DNA of 64,000 nucleotides, taken from the NCBI RefSeq assembly GCF_048128805.1, contig NC_136016.1:16195676-16259675 (forward strand), written 5' to 3'. The first letter of the stretch is position 1; each line of letters starts with the position of its first letter. Positions 36,135-48,700 of this stretch are shown here, in pieces. Source of the stretch: Centroberyx gerrardi. Taxonomy: Eukaryota; Chordata; Actinopteri; Beryciformes; Berycidae. The notes beneath the pieces were generated by a model that worked only from the letters and a program-made list of their open reading frames with translations, ran no database searches and was not told the origin of the DNA. Position numbers and translations under genes: made by a program.

Positions 36135-38526
36135 TCTCTCCCCTCCAGATGCCCTCCTTGCTGACCTGGAGAACACCGGCTCTCCTCTAGCCAGGTGTCC
36201 CGTCCTGCTGACCTCTGACCCCCCACCAACCGCTGATTCTACTGCTGTTCCCTCCCAGGACACTGCCCAGGCCCGGCCGCCGCCCCCCGCCTACACCCCC
36301 CAGCAGGTAGAGGATCACCAGCCATGGATGCATTGATACCAATTTCTTCATTGCCAATACCGATTCTGAGTATCTGCCAATTGCTTTGAGTATCTGCCGA
36401 TTGTTTGCACTGATCTGATACAGACTCCATTTTGCTCTTTATTAACCGCACAGCTGTTAATATGCCAGTTGTATGGATGCACTCTGCTTGAGCTCATTCT
36501 CATCTTATTTAAAAATAGTAAACACTCATGTTCAAGCAGAGAAACAAAGACTCCACTCCCATTGAATGAGAATAAGGGATGCAGAGCCTACAACAATTTT
36601 GCCACACACACTATTTCCTAATATTGACTTACATTTATATAAACACTTTTTTCACAACTTAACTTTAGCAGCATATTTGAATATATAAATTCACATCTAT
36701 AGCATGAAAGCTTGATCAATTTATGTCAGTGGATCAGATAATAACTTGAATTTTTTCCAGTATTTGATCTAGGTCAATATCGTCTTGATGCTCTGTGTCT
36801 GAGCCCATAACAGTGCCTGTTATATGACAAAACAAAGATAATGTCCAGTAACAAATTAGACTCATTAACTGCAACCAGCAAGATCTAATTTGTTCCCGTC
36901 TAATTCCTGGGAAGAGATTATTATCTTCCATGGAGAGTAGCTGCTGTAGATAAGGATTTGGAGCTGCTCTCTTCACAGTATCGATTGCTGCTGCGTTTCT
37001 TTCATTACTGTCATTTCATTTTGTTCATCAGGTTCATGCCCATGTTGTCTGTCTTCATGATGGCTGGGGCAGACAGACATGCTGCAGCATCAGGACTGGG
37101 AATCAAAAACCAATTCCAGTTCTGAATTAGATAGCAGTAAATGGCTGCATTTCTGCTGTCACTCTGGTTATTCAGTTACATTTTTGTGGAGAATTTTTTT
37201 CATTTTTTGAATCTATAATACATAGATCTTAAAGCTAAAACAAATTTGCTTTTATTTAAAAAATCTCTAAAACTTTCTTCCAAAAATGTGAATGTGAATT
37301 GATAAAATCCAGACAGTAACCAAGCCTAGGGAGCATACTGAAGCAACATAACTAGAGAAATTGATGACATCATTAGTCTGGCATCATGAGTGTTTCTTGG
37401 AAGGACGACAGGTGGTGACATGCCCAAAACTGACTGTAGCAACAGGTGATTGTGATGTTTAGTTAGTGTAAAATCCTAATCTCACTTTCAGTTTTGTGAT
37501 TGTGTAATTTAAATCACTCTGGGTTTTGTGACTACCTCAGTAAAATCAGTTTCTCATTGTTTCTACCTTTGGAAAAGACTTTGGAGTTGTTCTCAAATCA
37601 AGAGTGAACTGTCCAAGGACACGCGAATATCTGCTGTGAATTCATTTTTAGGGTGGATTCTCCTTTTAAAACCTCTTCCTTGTTATTAAGGTTGACTCTT
37701 CATCTTCTGTTTTGTCTCTCAGACTGTTTCCGCTGCAATGAAGTCCAACGGCTCTCAGAGCTCCAACCCAGACAAACTATACAGGTAACGCCCCCTGATT
37801 CTGAACCCCTATTACATGATGTCTTAGGTGAATCAAGTCTATACCGTAGTTCTCTTTAGATTAATCAGTTAATCTCTTTCTACATATGGTATGGTATGGC
37901 CAATATGGAATAGATCTCTGTGAATATGAGAGTTTTCTTGACATTTTAGATAAGAGAGAAATGGCCAAAGCCTCTCAGTGTGTTTGCATGGGAAAATATC
38001 TGTACAAACACACATGGAGTTGATATCAGTTGATATCAACTGATATCATCATCAATAGAACCAGGACATATTGTAGGGTTTTTTCACAATTGTCATTGAG
38101 TTACACAATAACTAATGGTCTCTGTTCAGGATTTGAAGAAAGGGACAACATCTGATACCCTGGAAGTAACCAACCAAACTGTTGATTTGAGGGTTTTTGT
38201 CAGGCTGAGATTAGTTCTTTATTTGTAATTAGAGTGGGAAGCGTGTCTTGAGAACTATTTCTGCATTCTGTACAAGCTGAAGATGAGAGACTGATTTTTG
38301 ACTAAGGCCCATGTAAAGGGAGGTACAGCAGTTTAAATGAGATTATATAAAAGAGAATCGCCTTCTCCAACTCCAAGTCTCCGGTCGAGAATAAAAACAC
38401 CTCGATTTTTGATATAGTGCTCAACTGGAAGAAACAGGACTGTGTTAATTGGGTTAATTTCGTACATTAAGAGGTTCTTCACTGTCTGTCTGTCTGTCTG
38501 TCTGTCTGCCTGTCTGTCTGTCTGCC

Positions 38527-38591
<65 letters not shown>

Positions 38592-40541
38592 GCCTGCCTG
38601 TCTGTCCTACAGCACAGTGTGTAAGCCACGCTCCCCCCGCGCAGCAGACCCTCCTCCAGCCTTCTCCTCCTCCTCGCTGTTGGGAGGAGGGCTGAGTGAA
38701 CTGGACCACCTGCTGCAGGAGCTGAACGCTACTCAGTTCAACATCACAGGTTGGAGTGTGTGTGAGTGTGTGTGTGTGTGTGTGTATAGCATTTCCCTGT
38801 GTCTAACTCTGAGGTGAATCTTTTCTGAATTACTCTTTTTTGTTGACAGATGAGATCTTGGCCCAGTTCCCTTCCACTAAAAAGGATGAGAGGGACAAGA
38901 TTAAGGACAAGGCCACAACCCCGTCCTCCAGGTAACCACTCTTTGATTAATTTAGTCTTATCTAAAAAGTGAACTAACATTTTCACCGTGGCTACCAAAG
39001 GTGAAAATTTAAGCTGCTTACATTAGGTTTTGGCAGTAGGGCTGTGTAATAATTCACAAAATAAATAAATTAATTAGAAAGTCTAGATCACTATGATTCT
39101 TGCATTGTCCACATTGTAAGAGAGAAAGCTGTTTAGGATGGTCAAAACAAGATATTCCTGTGTTCTGCAGAATCACTGGGCTACAAATCAAGTTATGCAC
39201 TAGTCTTTATTTCATTAAATTTAAACAAATATTAAGCATTAAAAACTGTCTCCACGTGTATCATAATTTAATTGCAATACTCAACAACAAAAAAAGGAAT
39301 ATGATTTTTATTACACTGTGGAGTACAATATAATGTAATATATAATAATTGTGATATATATACTGTATAATATATAGCCCTATTGGCAGGTTTGCAGTAT
39401 ATAGAGGGACATTGTACTGCCAAAAGCAGCATTTTCTTTTAGTGACTATCACAGCTGATTTACAGCAATATATCAGTGAGGAAAAGTTCACAGCTCTTTT
39501 AATACATACAGTATTATTGGTATTTTACACAGAAATCTACTTGTGCAAGCTTTAGATTTTCAAAGATAGATAGTTTTGCAATCTGTGTGCACACCAACAG
39601 CTGTAAACATACATTTAATTAACAATATACAGAACTTGCCTAACTGGGTTCAACTATTCAACTATCAAATATTTGATTTAAGGCAAGATATTTTTTTAGA
39701 TTAGATCCATTGAAACTGTAATGATCCCTGTGGGGAAGTTGTGTATTTTGTGCGTGTGTCAAAACAAGAACCGTCTCTCTTGTATTCCAGTTCAGCGAAG
39801 CCTTCGGCGACCTCAGCCACACTGGAACTGGACAAACTCATGGCCTCTCTGTCCGACTTCAGGGTCCAGAGCACAGTAAGAGTCCACACAACTGCATGAA
39901 AGTGACGCATTGTGCCGAAACCTGTCTACTGCTAAACTGATTCATACCCACAGTTGCGTTCAAGATACGATTGCCAGAGCATAGTGGGGTTTTTTTACCG
40001 TTTGTTCCCAGCTGCTGCAGGCTTCAGCAGGGCTTACATCGATTCATGGTGGATTCACAAAAACATTCACTTGACCTCACGATGACAACACTGTTACTGT
40101 GCAGCCTGGCCACAGTGCATGCATGGAGGAATAAATCAGTCAGCAGATATAGCCTGAAGATGAAAATTAGTGTTGGTGCAGACAGAGATTTTCCAACAGC
40201 AAAAAATAGCTTCAGATAGCTTTAAATCAGAGCTATAGATCTACATTTGATATGCCGTATAATCTAGTAGGGTCAGTATTTGGATAGTCCAACGTTGAGG
40301 TTTAGGGTTACATAGTCTAGAGATGCACCAACACTTTGTTGAACATCTACTTGTATCAACACTGGATTAAAGTGTTACCTCCAGTAGTTCTCCCTTTAGT
40401 TCTCTCCATTCCCTTTCCCTTAGGTTCATGGGAATGGAGTACTAAGCACCAGTTAGTTGCTTATAAACTTTGAGGCTGACAGTGGGCATGGTGTCAGTAA
40501 GCTATTGTGCCTTTAACTATGCCTCATTATGTATTACATGT

Positions 40542-40581
<40 letters not shown>

Positions 40582-43500
40582 TCTCTCTCTCTCTCTCATC
40601 TCTCTCTTCCTTTCTTTCTCCTCTGTCTGCATTCTCCCACTCACCACACATTTCATCACTGTACTCCACACACCCACAAGTGTATCACACACACACTCAT
40701 ATCTTTACATCAAAGGCCTCACAGCCTCTTTCTTCCAGGAAGGTTCATTTCAGTCGATGTGTAAGCTCTTGGCGAATTGAAATCCCAGAGACGGATGTGT
40801 CACGTATCATCTGTTCCTTCTCTTCTCCCAGCCAGCTGCACCTGTCAGTCCAGTGGTCACCGCGCCGCAGCAGCCCGCCGCACCGCCGCAAGCCTCATCT
40901 GGCGGCTCATTGGACAGCATGCTGGGGCTCCTCCAATCAGACCTGAGCAGACAAGGAGTTCAAACGTCCTCTAAGGGCAACTGCTCAGCCTGTCAGAAGC
41001 CGGTTGTAGGGCAGGTGAGTTTGACCTTTGTACGTCAAAATGAGTCTACAAGGTAGAGACGGTCTGTGTAGACAAAGAGAAACATCCGCAAAAAAAACAT
41101 TTGTCTCACAGACAAGCTACTGACAACTCAGTTGTACAAAACCTGTTGATAAAAACGTTCTCAAGTTGCAGTTGCAATAATCATTGTTTTTGGTACTGAT
41201 ATGAATACCTTTTATATCCAGACAAGCAACTATATGATGGAAGTGAAATTGTTGTCGTATTACATAAAATGAATGTAATATGTGTTCAATTTGCCGTTGA
41301 ACACTTTGCATTACACCAGTTATTGTATGAATGGCTTTATTTCAAATTGCTATATATTTGTTTTAGAAAAAAAAATTGTGGCCTGATATTTATTGAGCAA
41401 ATTCCTGAATTTCCCCAAGGGGATTAATAAAGTGCTATCTTATCTTATCTTTCGGATATGCAGATGATTATATTCTTAATTTTTTTTTATATTTTGTAAG
41501 TATAGTCCACAAGATAGCTACTTCAAAACTATTCCTTAAAGCTGCACCAGGCAAGATTGTAATGTAAAAGTACATCTGTTTTATCATCCTCAAAGACAAT
41601 GTGGGGCTGCAATAGAGAAGACCATTTCATCCCCCCTAATTTAAACCCTATAGATTCGCCCAGTTTGCCCAAATGAAATTCTGGTGTTGGGTATGGACAC
41701 TGGAGGGAAATCTTCTCTGTTAGCAGGAGGTGATGAATTGAAATTTAGGAGGGAAATACAAACTGTCCGTCCAGAGAAAGCTTGACTCACCAACATTAGA
41801 TCTTTTGCCTCTCTTGTCTCTTTGGTATAAAGCGTCACAGACCGGCCAGAGTTGTTAAACATGAGTATGCTGTTTGTAGTTTTCAACCAGTTACCTCTCG
41901 CTGCCCTTTGGAGCCGCCAACATGCAAAGTTTCCTAGTGCAGCTTTAATGAGTTTCACCTTCATGTCAGCAATAATTTTACGAGAGGAAGTGTATCATCT
42001 TTCAAATGGAGGATATCCCACTTGGGAGGAAGCTCTTCGTACATAAACCCGCTGACTGACCTTTAACTGTTTCCCGTCCAGGTGGTGACGGCTCTGGGGC
42101 GAGTGTGGCACCCAGAACACTTTGTGTGTACGGAGTGTGAGACGGAGCTGGGCAGCCGGAACTTCTTTGAGAAGGACGGACGGCCATACTGCGAGTCTGA
42201 CTACTTCACCCTCTACTCCCCCCACTGTGCACACTGCAACAAGCCCATACTCAATGTGAGAGCCATGTGTGTGTGTGTGTGTGTGCTTACTTTGACTTTA
42301 ACCGCTCTTACAAACACCCCGACCCACCTAAAGCCATAAACCTTTTTTTTTTCCCTCTCATCGTTTAGAAAATGGTCACCGCTCTGGACAAGAATTGGCA
42401 CCCGGAGTGTTTCTGTTGCGTCAAGTGCAGCCGAGCGTTTGGAGAGGAAGGTAATGGGCAGCACACACATCCTGTCTGGGCTACTCCAACACACACAACA
42501 GTGAAAAAAGGACTGCAGTGGGTCTTTGTTGCATATAGCCCTCAAAAATACCCCATCTTCCTCCCAAACATACAGATTTATATACAGAATTTTACTTGGA
42601 CTCATTTTCAGCCAGTAATTAGTTATATAGTGGAGAGGAATGGTATTGATTTGCTTAATTGCGATGAATTCACAACACAACAACAGTAGGTGTGGTGGGT
42701 CACCGTGCTTTAAGAGACTGCTAACCCACTTAAAGGAATTTCAGTTTAAATTTTAGTATTGCTTTCAAAGGAGTTCTGCTGTCCCATGGTCTAAATTCTG
42801 TTTCAGAGGCTCTTCCACACTGCCAAAATAAATGCATAAATACTAAATCCTTTTGGCATTTGTCAAATTTAAAGCTTTGGAGGCTTCAATTCAAAATGAT
42901 TGTTATTGGAGAGGAGAGGGGAGGATGAGAGGAGAGGACAGGAGAGGAGGAGAGGACAGGAGAGGAAGAGAGGACAGGAGAGGAGAGGACAGGAGAGGAG
43001 GAGAGGAAAGGACAGGAGAGGAGGAGAGGACAGGACAGAAGAGGAGGAGAGGACAGGAGAGGACAGGAGAGGAGAGGAGGAGAGGACAGGACAGGAGAGG
43101 AGGAGAGGAGAGGACAGGAGAGGAGGAGAGGAAAGGACAGGAGAGGAGGAGAGGACAGGACAAAAGAGGAGGAGAGGACAGGAGAGGACAGGAGAGGAGA
43201 GGAGGAGAGGACAGGACAGGAGAGGAGGAGAGGAGAAGAGGAAAGGACAGGAGAGGAGGAGAGGAGAGGAGAGGAGAAGAGAGGAGAGGACAGGAGAGGA
43301 GAGGAGAGGAGAGGAGAGTGTACTTATGGCTTGACATTGTTTAGTCCACTTAATTTTGCCCAAACTATGAACTGTGTGAAACTGTGAGCACGTCTCCTTT
43401 AGGTTTCCACGACCGCGAGGGCCAGCAGTACTGCCAGCAGTGCTTCTTGACTCTGTTCGCCTCCCGCTGTCAAGGCTGCAGCCAGCCGATCCTGGAAAAC

Positions 43501-44497
43501 TACATCTCAGCTCTCAACTCCCTCTGGCACCCACAGTGCTTTGTATGCAGGGTGAGTGTTTGTCTGTGGGTTTGTGAGCTGTATCCGTGATAATATTGAT
43601 TACGATTACCAAACATTTGCTCAGTGGTTCGCCTCACTGCAAAAAGGACCAGGGTTTGATCTCCAGCGCTTTCTGTGTGCAGTTTGCATGTTCTCGTGGG
43701 TTTTCTCTGGATACTCCAAGTCAGGTGGATTGGAGACTCTAAATTGACCACAGGTACATTATAGATGTGAAGATTGTCTATGTTCGCCTTGCAATGGACT
43801 GGCAACCTGTCCAGGGTGTTTCCCTTTTCCCTTTTTGATTATCAGAGGAGGCCTAGAGGCTGAAAACTATTCAGTATTTCACAAGAAAAAAGCAAAAATT
43901 GAAAAAATCTGAAAAACTACACAAATTTGTGCAGAAATATGTTTTTTTTCCTATTCCCTAACACATCTCGCGACCCCCCAAAATGATCTCGTGACCCCCC
44001 TCGGGGGTCTCGACCCCCAGTTTGAGACCCACTGCTGTATGCCTCATGTTTAGTACATGTTTTAGTAAAATACTCTGGGATGATAATGTATCATAACAAC
44101 AAAACAATATACCCAAAATGTTTTCCCACAATGAAACTTCTACTATCCACTCACCACGACTCTATTATAATCCAGCTGGCGCTCTAAACTGTGACTGATC
44201 CCACTCCCTGTGTCCTCCCTCTGTCTGCAGGAGTGCTACTGCCCCTTCGTCAACGGCAGCTTCTTCGAGCACGAGGGCCAGCCGCTGTGCGAGGCCCACT
44301 ACCACCAGTCCCGCGGCAGCGTGTGCCAGGCCTGCCAGCAGCCCATCCTGGGCCGCTGCGTCACCGCCATGGGGGCCAAATTCCACCCCCACCACCTCGT
44401 GTGTCACTTCTGTCTCAAGCCGCTGAGCAAAGGCTGCTTCAAGGAGCAGGAGAACAAGCCCTACTGCCACCCATGCTTCATCAAACTCTTCGGTTGA
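33185..44497 (+). CDS. tgfb1i1: Hic-5 (TGF-beta-1-induced transcript 1), paxillin-family LIM adaptor
   Basis: Eleven coding exons: 33185-33197, 36149-36306, 37723-37784, 38613-38749, 38850-38931, 39791-39875, 40832-41014, 42082-42255, 42369-42450, 43403-43551 and 44231-44497. All are in phase and give 463 residues (human 461). LD motifs: [12 protein letters not shown] (LD1), [38 protein letters not shown]. Four C-terminal LIM domains keep their zinc ligands, each with a WHPE/FHPH-type centre, and the protein ends PCFIKLFG. Hic-5 rather than paxillin or leupaxin is indicated by [10 protein letters not shown] and ATQFNITDEI. It is a focal-adhesion scaffold and nuclear-receptor coactivator in smooth muscle and mesenchyme. 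Introns carry many simple repeats, two of them abutting splice acceptors. Confidence 0.97.
34553..34600. repeat. (GT)n microsatellite
   Basis: About 24 uninterrupted GT units in tgfb1i1 intron 1, followed by a short GA run. Confidence 0.95.
34860..35135. repeat. Possible hAT-like MITE
   Basis: The left side has 'GGGACCAATACAGATACTAG' and the right side 'GGTATCAGTGTATCCATGG'. These resemble the inverted ATGCACCGATACC-type ends of short hAT relatives, though decayed. It lies in tgfb1i1 intron 1. Confidence 0.35.
35651..35701 (+). CDS. tgfb1i1: Candidate 51-nt cassette exon of tgfb1i1
   Basis: A good pyrimidine tract and acceptor (GTCTCTCCTCAG) and a good donor (G|GTACGT) enclose exactly 51 nt without a stop. 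Exon 1 ends in phase 1 and exon 2 starts in phase 1, so inclusion keeps the frame. It adds 17 residues ([17 protein letters not shown]) inside LD1, separating MDDL from DALLADLE. The encoded peptide is Pro-rich with a clean, protein-like composition. Its use in transcripts is inferred, not shown. Confidence 0.55.
36097..36141. repeat. (CT)n microsatellite at a splice acceptor
   Basis: The CT run extends to within 8 nt of the exon 2 acceptor of tgfb1i1 and serves as its polypyrimidine tract. Confidence 0.9.
36325..36430. repeat. hAT-like MITE fragment
   Basis: Just after tgfb1i1 exon 2, 'GGATGCATTGATACC' followed by 'CAATACCGATTCTGAGTATC' and repeated TGAGTATCTGCC words match the ends of short fish hAT relatives. 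The right border is not defined. Confidence 0.45.
38481..38606. repeat. (TGTC)n microsatellite at a splice acceptor
   Basis: About 31 tetranucleotide units with a few TGCC variants. The last unit lies 6 nt from the AG of tgfb1i1 exon 4, so the repeat is the intron's polypyrimidine/branch region. Confidence 0.97.
39037..39382. repeat. hAT-like MITE
   Basis: The left end TAGGGCTGTGTAATA and the right end TATATATAGCCCTA are imperfect inverted repeats bounding an A/T-rich non-coding segment in a tgfb1i1 intron. Confidence 0.5.
40542..40600. repeat. (CT)n microsatellite
   Basis: Interrupted CT run of about 55 nt in the tgfb1i1 intron before exon 7. Confidence 0.95.
41370..41450 (+). repeat. Retroposon 3' tail remnant
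   Basis: Sequence of the form GAATTTCCCCAAGGGGATTAATAAAGT followed by short ATCTT units matches the 3' ends of common fish non-LTR retroposons. Only the tail is visible. It lies in a tgfb1i1 intron. Confidence 0.45.
42907..43318. repeat. Polypurine minisatellite (GAGGACAGGAGAGG-type)
   Basis: About 410 nt in which one strand is essentially all A and G plus isolated C. It is built from short units such as GAGAGGACAGGAGAGGAG, with higher-order repetition of about 100-130 nt. It sits in tgfb1i1 intron 9, less than 100 nt before exon 10. The lack of T creates long stop-free frames on both strands that are not genes. Confidence 0.97.
43605..43830 (+). repeat. tRNA-derived SINE (V-SINE-like), degenerate
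   Basis: A tRNA-like head ('CAGTGGTTCGCCTCACTGC', then 'GGACCAGGGTTTGATCTCC' as the B box) is followed by the conserved body 'TGTGCAGTTTGCATGTTCTC', 'GGAGACTCTAAATTG' and 'CAATGGACTGGCAACCTGTC'. It lies in tgfb1i1 intron 10, in sense orientation. Confidence 0.8.
43955..44040. repeat. DNA-transposon end fragment
   Basis: The 'CTCGGGGGTCTCGACCCCCAG' type palindrome followed by 'GTTTGAGACCCACTGCTGTA' is a familiar terminal sequence of fish hAT-related elements. It is a fragment only. Confidence 0.45.
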
Positions 44498-45767
44498 GGA
44501 CGTTGACCGGCTGTGCGTTCCTCCTATAGGTCACCATGTGAAGCTGTATGACTCTGCGTTTTCAATCAGTCTGTTTTGCTGTGGGAGGAAGAGTGAGGGT
44601 GGAGCTGGTCTCTTTCTGGGTTTGACGAATATTAGAGTCGAGAAAGAGAGGATAGTTAGACGAACCAATTTTATTCTGTTTATTTGACATGGAGGTAAAA
44701 AGGTGGACTGCATTTAGACAGTAAGAAATCTAACTCCGACATCGGTTAGAATGAGAGACAAAATGAATGAAACCGTGATTTTGAAGGTTTGTAAAATTGC
44801 CAAATGATTTCATGTTGATGTATGTAAATCCTTTACATACTGTATTGATTCAAATTGAATATTGACAAGTGAATTATTTTGCAAAAAGGTAAAAAAAAAA
44901 AAAAAAAAAAGAAACAGTATATTGAGAGCAAAAGTATTGTTTCAATGAAGGACTTGTACTGTGCAAGGAAATCCCCTTTAATATATTTGCTTTACATTGC
45001 AAAAAGTATAAGTGTCACTGCTATTGCATTTATATATTGTGTATTGTCTGCTATAATTATGTTTTGTGTAACAAACTAAGCTATCATATATTTGTTCAAA
45101 GATTTTGCATTATTCCTTCACCATTTCTCTATGCAATTATCTAAAAATAATTCCAAAGAATAAAATAAAACACTATTTCTCTTGCCGTTGCACGAGTGAA
45201 TGAATCAAGGGTGAACAGTAAATTTCCTGAAGAAAATGTGTGGTGTTGAAAGTAGCTGGAAGTGTGCTTATTTCATCAAGATATAAGAATATTAATCTTG
45301 AATGTGTTTACAATTTAGATGCCACTATTCGCTGTCTGCTATTTATTTCTATCGCTAAAGTGTTAAAAAGTTGAATACATCCGCGCTTTTCCCAAAGAAT
45401 CTGAACTTTTTAAATATGTGAGTATGAACATATGGAAATTGGAGATAGTCTATAGCTGAAAGTGTGTAGAATTAGTTGTTTGGAGAGAACAATATAATAG
45501 GCTGTACATAAACAGTGGGAACAGCATGGGTATACAACCAAATCCAAAACGTAATCAAACATCCATACACTGTAAAGAGGATTTGTCATAAATGGACCGC
45601 TATGCAGGATGAACCTTCCCGAGGTTTCCACGCCTCTGCAGCACACAGGTGAGTTCATTTAAGTAGCTAATGAGCGTCGCGCGGTGTCTGACAAGAGCAA
45701 GGTAACCTAGTGGAGAGAGTCATCGCGACCCGTCGGCTTCAAGTGTAATAAATGTCCAAATTACATT
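44498..45767. other. tgfb1i1 3' UTR and patl2 promoter side
   Basis: The tgfb1i1 3' UTR probably ends after the overlapping AATAAA pair at 45159-45169. A run of about 20 A at 44890-44910 is internal. The patl2 transcription start should lie around 45650-45740, in a CpG-richer patch. No other coding sequence is supported. Confidence 0.6.
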
Positions 45768-48700
45768 ATGAGTAATTCAGAACAACAACAAGTAAGTCAG
45801 CATCATTTATTTATTTATCTGGAGCTTTTGTGTGTGAATCTAGTTGGGATGAATGAGCCGCAGCAACTTCCTTGTTGCGAACAGCGGGCGCGTGCAGCCC
45901 TGTAATTAGCATAACAATTAGCTTAACATACTGTTGCATATGGAAAACACACCAGCATTCTAGGGTTTATATGAATTAGCTTTTAAAAGACATTTGTAAT
46001 CAAAATACACACGAATGCAATTAAGTTAGAATGCAACAATAGCAGTGAATATCTTAAATAATGTTAAATATCAGGAATAGGAATTTTTTTTTTTTAGATA
46101 GAAACTGTGTGCCTGCTGTTGTGGTTTCTATAATCTGCTCAGAGCCACATGTCTCATTTTCAGTCATGCCCTTATTTTAGTTACGTATTTAATTGAATAT
46201 CACCCCCACAATTGCTTTTGTCACTCCTGTCTCCATCCACTCAGGAGGCTGAAAGTGTCTCTCAGCCCCAGTGGCCTGAGAATGGAGACCAGTGGAGTGA
46301 TGGAGAGGATGGAGCTGACATGGACTGTGGACTTCTGCAGGCCATGGCTGAGGAGGATGAGGAGATCGACTTCTACAATGACGAAACGTTTGGAATGGGT
46401 GTGTAAAGTTGTAACTCCTAGGATAAAAAGTAATTTAATGTTTGAAAGCCTTTTTTTTCACCCGTCCTCCGACTGTATCTAGATGTAGATGCAGATGAGA
46501 CGGCAGGGGAGCCCAGCAACGCTCTCCTTCAGTTTGGAGAGCCACTGCCGCCGCCAGCGCCGATCCCAAAACTGGTGCAAGCTGCCCCGCCGTCCTCCCG
46601 CTGCCCCCCCTCCCCTCCCAGGCAGAGGCCACAGTATCTGCCCCGGTTCCCCCCAGGGCAGCGGGGCAGAGGAAGGGGACAGAGGGGAGGGCAGGGCAGG
46701 GGGCAGATGTTCGAAGACCCAGCTGTGATGAGGATAGTGGAGGGGCGACCGAGCCTCAAGGTGATGCAGAATCATTTAAATTGTTTCCCAGATGTGGGTG
46801 TTTGCAGCTCATGTCGTGGAAGATTGTCTTCATCTTGGTAGCTGATGCAGTTTGTTCTTTTCTTCTTTAAGAGCCTTGACAGTGCTATAGTGGACTGTGG
46901 AAACGCCATGTCCTGGGACATTTTTGATCACAACGCTGTGAGTGTCCACTTTGACATTTTTCTTGTAAACTAGCGTGTGTTTATATCCTCACTCTGCTCC
47001 CCTTCTCCCTCTTTATAGTTGATGGTACCATCTTACAGAAAGACCAGAAGAATCTCTGGATCAATACTACAGGTTAAACTCCCTAAACGAGTCTGTTGTG
47101 ATCTGTATGACGGTGTGTTGATCTAAACAACCAGTTGTCATGTCTTATTCTGTTTCTTAGGACAATGCTATAGTGTGTGTGATAGATGGTCACGGGGGCA
47201 GAGGTCATCACACGACATCCAACTTCCTGGACTTCCCATATCCTGTGTCTTCCTTCAGGGGCAGGAGAGGCGTCCCCCGAGGGCCCTACTCCAGGAGGCC
47301 CTTCGGCCACAGAGGCCCCCCGCAGGTGCACACTGGAGAAAGTTGATTATTTTACCAGTTTATCTCCAGTTATTAATGTACAGATAGGTGTGGTCTGTCA
47401 CCTTTTCCCACTGAATATAATTTGTTTCAGTATTGCTCTTTCTTGCAGATGCATACACCCATGATACCAGGATCGCCCATCCTCTCACGTCAGCCCTTAA
47501 CCCCACGGCAGCATTACAATCAGGTTTATTCTGTGATAAATCAGACCTGTTCTGATACTGTTACAGTTACGCAAATGATAAATGTGTTCTAATGGTAATA
47601 TTTGATTGAATCCCCTAAGTTTTTCCTGACTCATAGATCTATTTTCTGCTGAATCAGACAGGAGGCTTTCTGTTTCCTTTGAACCGTCCTTGCCCCTCCA
47701 CTCCTCAGTCTCTGAACCCGAAGATGATGCAGCTTCGCTTCGGTGCCAACTCGCCAAGACCCTCGCCTTTCTACAGCCCCTCGTCCAATCCAGTGCAGCA
47801 TTTCAGGTCTGTGATTGCACAGTGTCAGGAATGATTGGTCTGTGGTCTTAAACATTTGTCATCAAAGTTTGAAGAGTATATTCATGACTTTGCAGTCTGA
47901 GTCACTTGGGATTTTGCCCACTTGCTGTATCGACCTGTGGGATTGTTCATCCTTCGTGAGTATCTAAAGCCCTCTTCAGTGACCTCATACTTTCATCAAT
48001 TTCCAACAAGCCTTAGAAATAAATCATTTGTTTACAAATATGTAATATATTCTACCATCTGGGGATAAAAGACACAGCAGTACATCCCAACACAAGTTTA
48101 CGAGGAGGAAGTTGCATCTGATTGCTGGATCACTGTTATAGTTCCAAGTAGTAAATCTGAGCTGGTTTGAATACCCAACGTTTTTTGGCTTTCATATTTT
48201 GTAATAGAAAACATACATTTGCAATGTATGGTGTTTACAGCATCATGACAAATCAGTATTACAGTATTGACATGTCGTGAAACCCAAAGTTCTCGAACTA
48301 CAGGTGGAAAGGAAAAATTATAGTTAGATTTGTCACCTCGGATTTCATTGATCCTCACTATCCTAAGCTAAATAAGCCGCCAATAGGGCTACATACTGTA
48401 TGAGTTGCTCATTTGACAAATTCATCACGACCACCGGAGTACGCTGGCATGATAACATGGAGACTCAGGCAGATGAAGCGCTCATACGTCCATGGTGCTT
48501 TTGAATTGGAAGTCTGCCTCTGTTTCCTATAATTTGATCCCCATCTAACCCACAGGTACCCCGGTCCTGTGACCCAGCTCCACCCCCAACATAAACGACT
48601 ACTGAGTCAAAAACTACATGCATCACAAAGGTCGGTACTGCTTAGCGTTGTATAGGTTTTCTGCTTAATTTCTTTGATATTCAGTGTTTCATAACATAAG

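Noticed and set aside
36002-36263. Arg-Glu-rich minus-strand frames opposite tgfb1i1 exon 2
   Set aside because: They are complements of the CT microsatellite and of a real exon.
38333-38709. Frames made of Arg-Gln-Thr-Asp or Leu-Ser-Val-Cys repeats
   Set aside because: These are translations of the TGTC microsatellite.
42853-43363. Long stop-free frames of 144-164 codons on both strands
   Set aside because: They are produced by the T-poor polypurine minisatellite; the peptides are monotonous and lie inside a tgfb1i1 intron.
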